Source: Akkermansia muciniphila
Lineage (GTDB): Bacteria > Verrucomicrobiota > Verrucomicrobiia > Verrucomicrobiales > Akkermansiaceae
Reading direction: 5' to 3'
DNA: 8,599 bases
Assembly: GCA_945870545.1 (NCBI GenBank)
Contig: CAMBTF010000054.1
Location: 1-8,599, forward strand
Part shown: piece after piece, positions 7,003 through 8,599 of the stretch
How positions within the stretch are numbered: position 1 is the stretch's first letter
Layout: every line of letters begins with the position of its first letter
The notes under the pieces: model-generated
Told to the model about the DNA's origin: nothing
Databases searched by the model: none
What the model saw: the letters and a program-made list of their open reading frames with translations, nothing else
Position numbers and translations under genes: made by a program

Positions 7003-8599
7003 AAAACGACAGGAAATCCCCCGAGTTCGCCTCCCACGAATATGTCCGCCCCAACCTGAATTGGGAGTGCGGCCACACCTGCGAGGGCTGTCCCTGCCGC
7101 ATCGGCCCCTCGCCGAAAGGTGAATGCCGCGCCACTTTCGAGTGCTCGCCGAAGCTCGTCACCAAGCCCGGCGAGACGAAAGGGCATTACTCCTGCACAC
7201 GGCCGAAGTCCGGCGGCGGAAAATGCGAGAACGGCCCGCTGCCCGACGGCTCCTGCTGCAACGCGATCCCGAAATGCCGCCCGCGCCGTACCCTCCGCTC
7301 CATGCGGAAACTCGCCGTCGTCTTCACCTGCATCGCCACCGTTCTGCTGCTTCTCATCGGAGTCAGCCGCACTATGCGCGATGATTTCGTGAACCCCGGC
7401 CCGATCTCCAGCATCCACGCCAGCGAGCATTTCGTGAATGTCCATAAAAAGATGTCCGGCGACGCCAGCACCTGCGCCGCCTGCCACGATGGCGCGAAGG
7501 ACGGTGCCGCCTCCTGGCACACGAAAGCCCTCGGTGCCTTCAAGGAAGGACTCGCCCCCGCCGATCTCATCAAGCGCGGCCCGATTGCGTCCTCCGCCAT
7601 GGACAAGAGCTGCCTCGCCTGCCACCAGGGCATGGAGTTCCACCAGCCGAACATGCCCGCGAATTTCGCCTGTCAAGAGTGCCATAAGGAACACGGCACC
7701 AGCGGCTTCATGCCTCCCGCGGATAGCGCCTACTGCATTTCCTGCCACGGCGACACCGATCTCATGGCGAAATCCCGCGATCTCGGCGCGAAAAGCAGCC
7801 CGCACTCTTTCCCGAATTTCACCGGCGGCAGCGATGGCAAAGTCGCCGCCCGCGTTCGCCCTGAGGGCGGCTACACAGAGGTCATCAACGCCTTCCACAC
7901 GGATCACCCCGAGTTCCGCCAGATCAAGGACAGCTTGGCGGGCAAGATCCAGGACACCAACACCCTCAAGTTCAACCACGCCGTCCACATGGGCAAAGGC
8001 ACCATGCCGCGCGAACTGAATTGCGCCGATTGCCACGAGCAGGACGGCCGCGGCGAATACCAGCAACCCATCACTTATGAGAAGCACTGCACCGAGTGCC
8101 ACACCCTCCAGTTCGACGAGACCACCCCAGGCCTTACCCTCCCCCACGGCGATCCCTACTACGTCCGCGCCTTTCTCCGCAGCCTCAACATCCAATACGA
8201 GGAATTCGGCCGCGACATCGAAGGCATCACCGGCCGCGAGGAACTCATCGCTTACATCAAGGGGAAAAGGGAAAGCATCGAGGGCCAGTATGAAACCGGC
8301 GAGGATCTCGAGCACATGGTCTTCTTCTCCGACAAAGGCACCAACTTCGCCGACGGCCAGCGCGCCGCTTTCACCGGCTGCGCCGTATGCCATGAGGTAA
8401 AACCGGCCGAGAGCATCAACGCCACACCGAAGATCGAAAAGGTCGCTGTCCCCGTCCGCTGGATGACCCTCGGGAAATTCGACCACTCCCTCCATGAAAA
8501 AGGCCTCACCTGCCTCGATTGCCACGACGTGATGAAGAGCGAGCTCACCTCCGATCTTAACCTCCCCTCCATCAAATCCTGCATCGACTGCCACAGTCC
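6999..8599 (+). CDS. Membrane-anchored multiheme cytochrome c (at least nine hemes) with Cys-rich cytoplasmic head; 3' end cut
   Basis: The ATG overlaps the cytochrome b stop (ATGA), and 533 codons are open to the right edge. Residues 1-95 are hydrophilic with eleven cysteines (24, 28, 31, 33, 43, 49, 66, 76, 86, 87, 93), no CXXCH, and an Arg/Lys-rich end. A single membrane helix follows at about 104-123, so the head should be cytoplasmic and the remainder periplasmic. The periplasmic part has nine CXXCH sites beginning at Cys159, 205, 225, 246, 342, 364, 461, 505 and 528. Motifs such as FNHAVH and FDHSLH supply probable distal His ligands, as in cytochrome c3/c7-like proteins. It likely receives electrons from the cytochrome b and passes them to periplasmic partners, or the reverse. 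The head resembles no metal site I can name; Fe-S or zinc binding is possible. A long reverse-strand reading frame over this gene is a codon-bias shadow. The total heme count is unknown because the gene is truncated. Confidence 0.92.
   Translation, partial: MKNDRKSPEFASHEYVRPNLNWECGHTCEGCPCRIGPSPKGECRATFECSPKLVTKPGETKGHYSCTRPKSGGGKCENGPLPDGSCCNAIPKCRPRRTLRSMRKLAVVFTCIATVLLLLIGVSRTMRDDFVNPGPISSIHASEHFVNVHKKMSGDASTCAACHDGAKDGAASWHTKALGAFKEGLAPADLIKRGPIASSAMDKSCLACHQGMEFHQPNMPANFACQECHKEHGTSGFMPPADSAYCISCHGDTDLMAKSRDLGAKSSPHSFPNFTGGSDGKVAARVRPEGGYTEVINAFHTDHPEFRQIKDSLAGKIQDTNTLKFNHAVHMGKGTMPRELNCADCHEQDGRGEYQQPITYEKHCTECHTLQFDETTPGLTLPHGDPYYVRAFLRSLNIQYEEFGRDIEGITGREELIAYIKGKRESIEGQYETGEDLEHMVFFSDKGTNFADGQRAAFTGCAVCHEVKPAESINATPKIEKVAVPVRWMTLGKFDHSLHEKGLTCLDCHDVMKSELTSDLNLPSIKSCIDCHS

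Noticed and set aside
6975..8594. Long minus-strand reading frame (539 codons) opposite the multiheme cytochrome
   Set aside because: The plus strand has nine CXXCH motifs, a membrane helix and an ATGA junction. The reverse frame gives an Ala/Gly/Val/Glu-rich product without motifs, typical of a high-GC codon shadow.
3154..8599. Molybdopterin oxidoreductase (DMSO/nitrate reductase type) operon
   Set aside because: Despite the DmsB-like subunit, no molybdopterin catalytic subunit or NrfD/DmsC-like anchor is in the window; the enzyme-like partner is an FAD reductase.
1..8599. CRISPR arrays, tRNA/rRNA genes, insertion sequences
   Set aside because: No regularly spaced repeats, tRNA-like cloverleaf segments, transposase genes or terminal inverted repeats were seen.

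Overview
The window is a GC-rich stretch from what looks like a Gram-negative, respiring bacterium. It is nearly filled by six protein genes in two divergent transcription units that meet at a 260-bp intergenic region (2894-3153). All six genes look redox- or envelope-related, and both units run off the window edges. Taxonomy cannot be fixed from the sequence. A Verrucomicrobiota/Planctomycetota-like or similar respiratory lineage is my low-confidence guess, from the CX4CH-type multiheme cytochrome, the high GC and the scarcity of clear Shine-Dalgarno sites.

Left unit (minus strand): a secreted tetraheme c-type cytochrome of the cytochrome c554-like kind (2893-1769) is followed after 33 bp by a large secreted protein (1735 to the left edge, cut at its C-terminus). 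Its later part reads like an outer-membrane beta-barrel.

Right unit (plus strand): four tightly packed genes that together read as one membrane-spanning electron-transfer complex. They are (1) a membrane-anchored NAD(P)H/FAD oxidoreductase with a C-terminal plant-type [2Fe-2S] domain (3154-4437); (2) a fusion of two cyclic-nucleotide-binding (Crp-fold) domains to a DmsB/HmcB-like ferredoxin with sixteen cysteines for four [4Fe-4S] clusters (4448-6184); (3) a small membrane protein with two His-X13-His helices, the pattern of a diheme cytochrome b (TTG start, 6166-7002); and (4) a membrane-anchored multiheme cytochrome c with a cytoplasmic Cys-rich head and at least nine CXXCH hemes (6999 to the right edge, cut).

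Proposed working model (inference): NAD(P)H -> FAD -> [2Fe-2S] -> four [4Fe-4S] clusters -> two b hemes across the membrane -> nine or more periplasmic c hemes -> possibly the divergently encoded tetraheme cytochrome and the putative outer-membrane barrel. The flow could also run in reverse. The striking part is that a cyclic-nucleotide sensor with an intact phosphate-binding cassette is fused directly to the electron-wire subunit, which suggests second-messenger gating of transmembrane electron flow. I do not recognise a named, characterised system with this exact composition. The nearest architectural analogues I know are the Hmc/Tmc/Qrc-type transmembrane redox complexes, which lack the cNMP domains. 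No tRNA, rRNA, CRISPR array, insertion sequence or clear terminator was seen.
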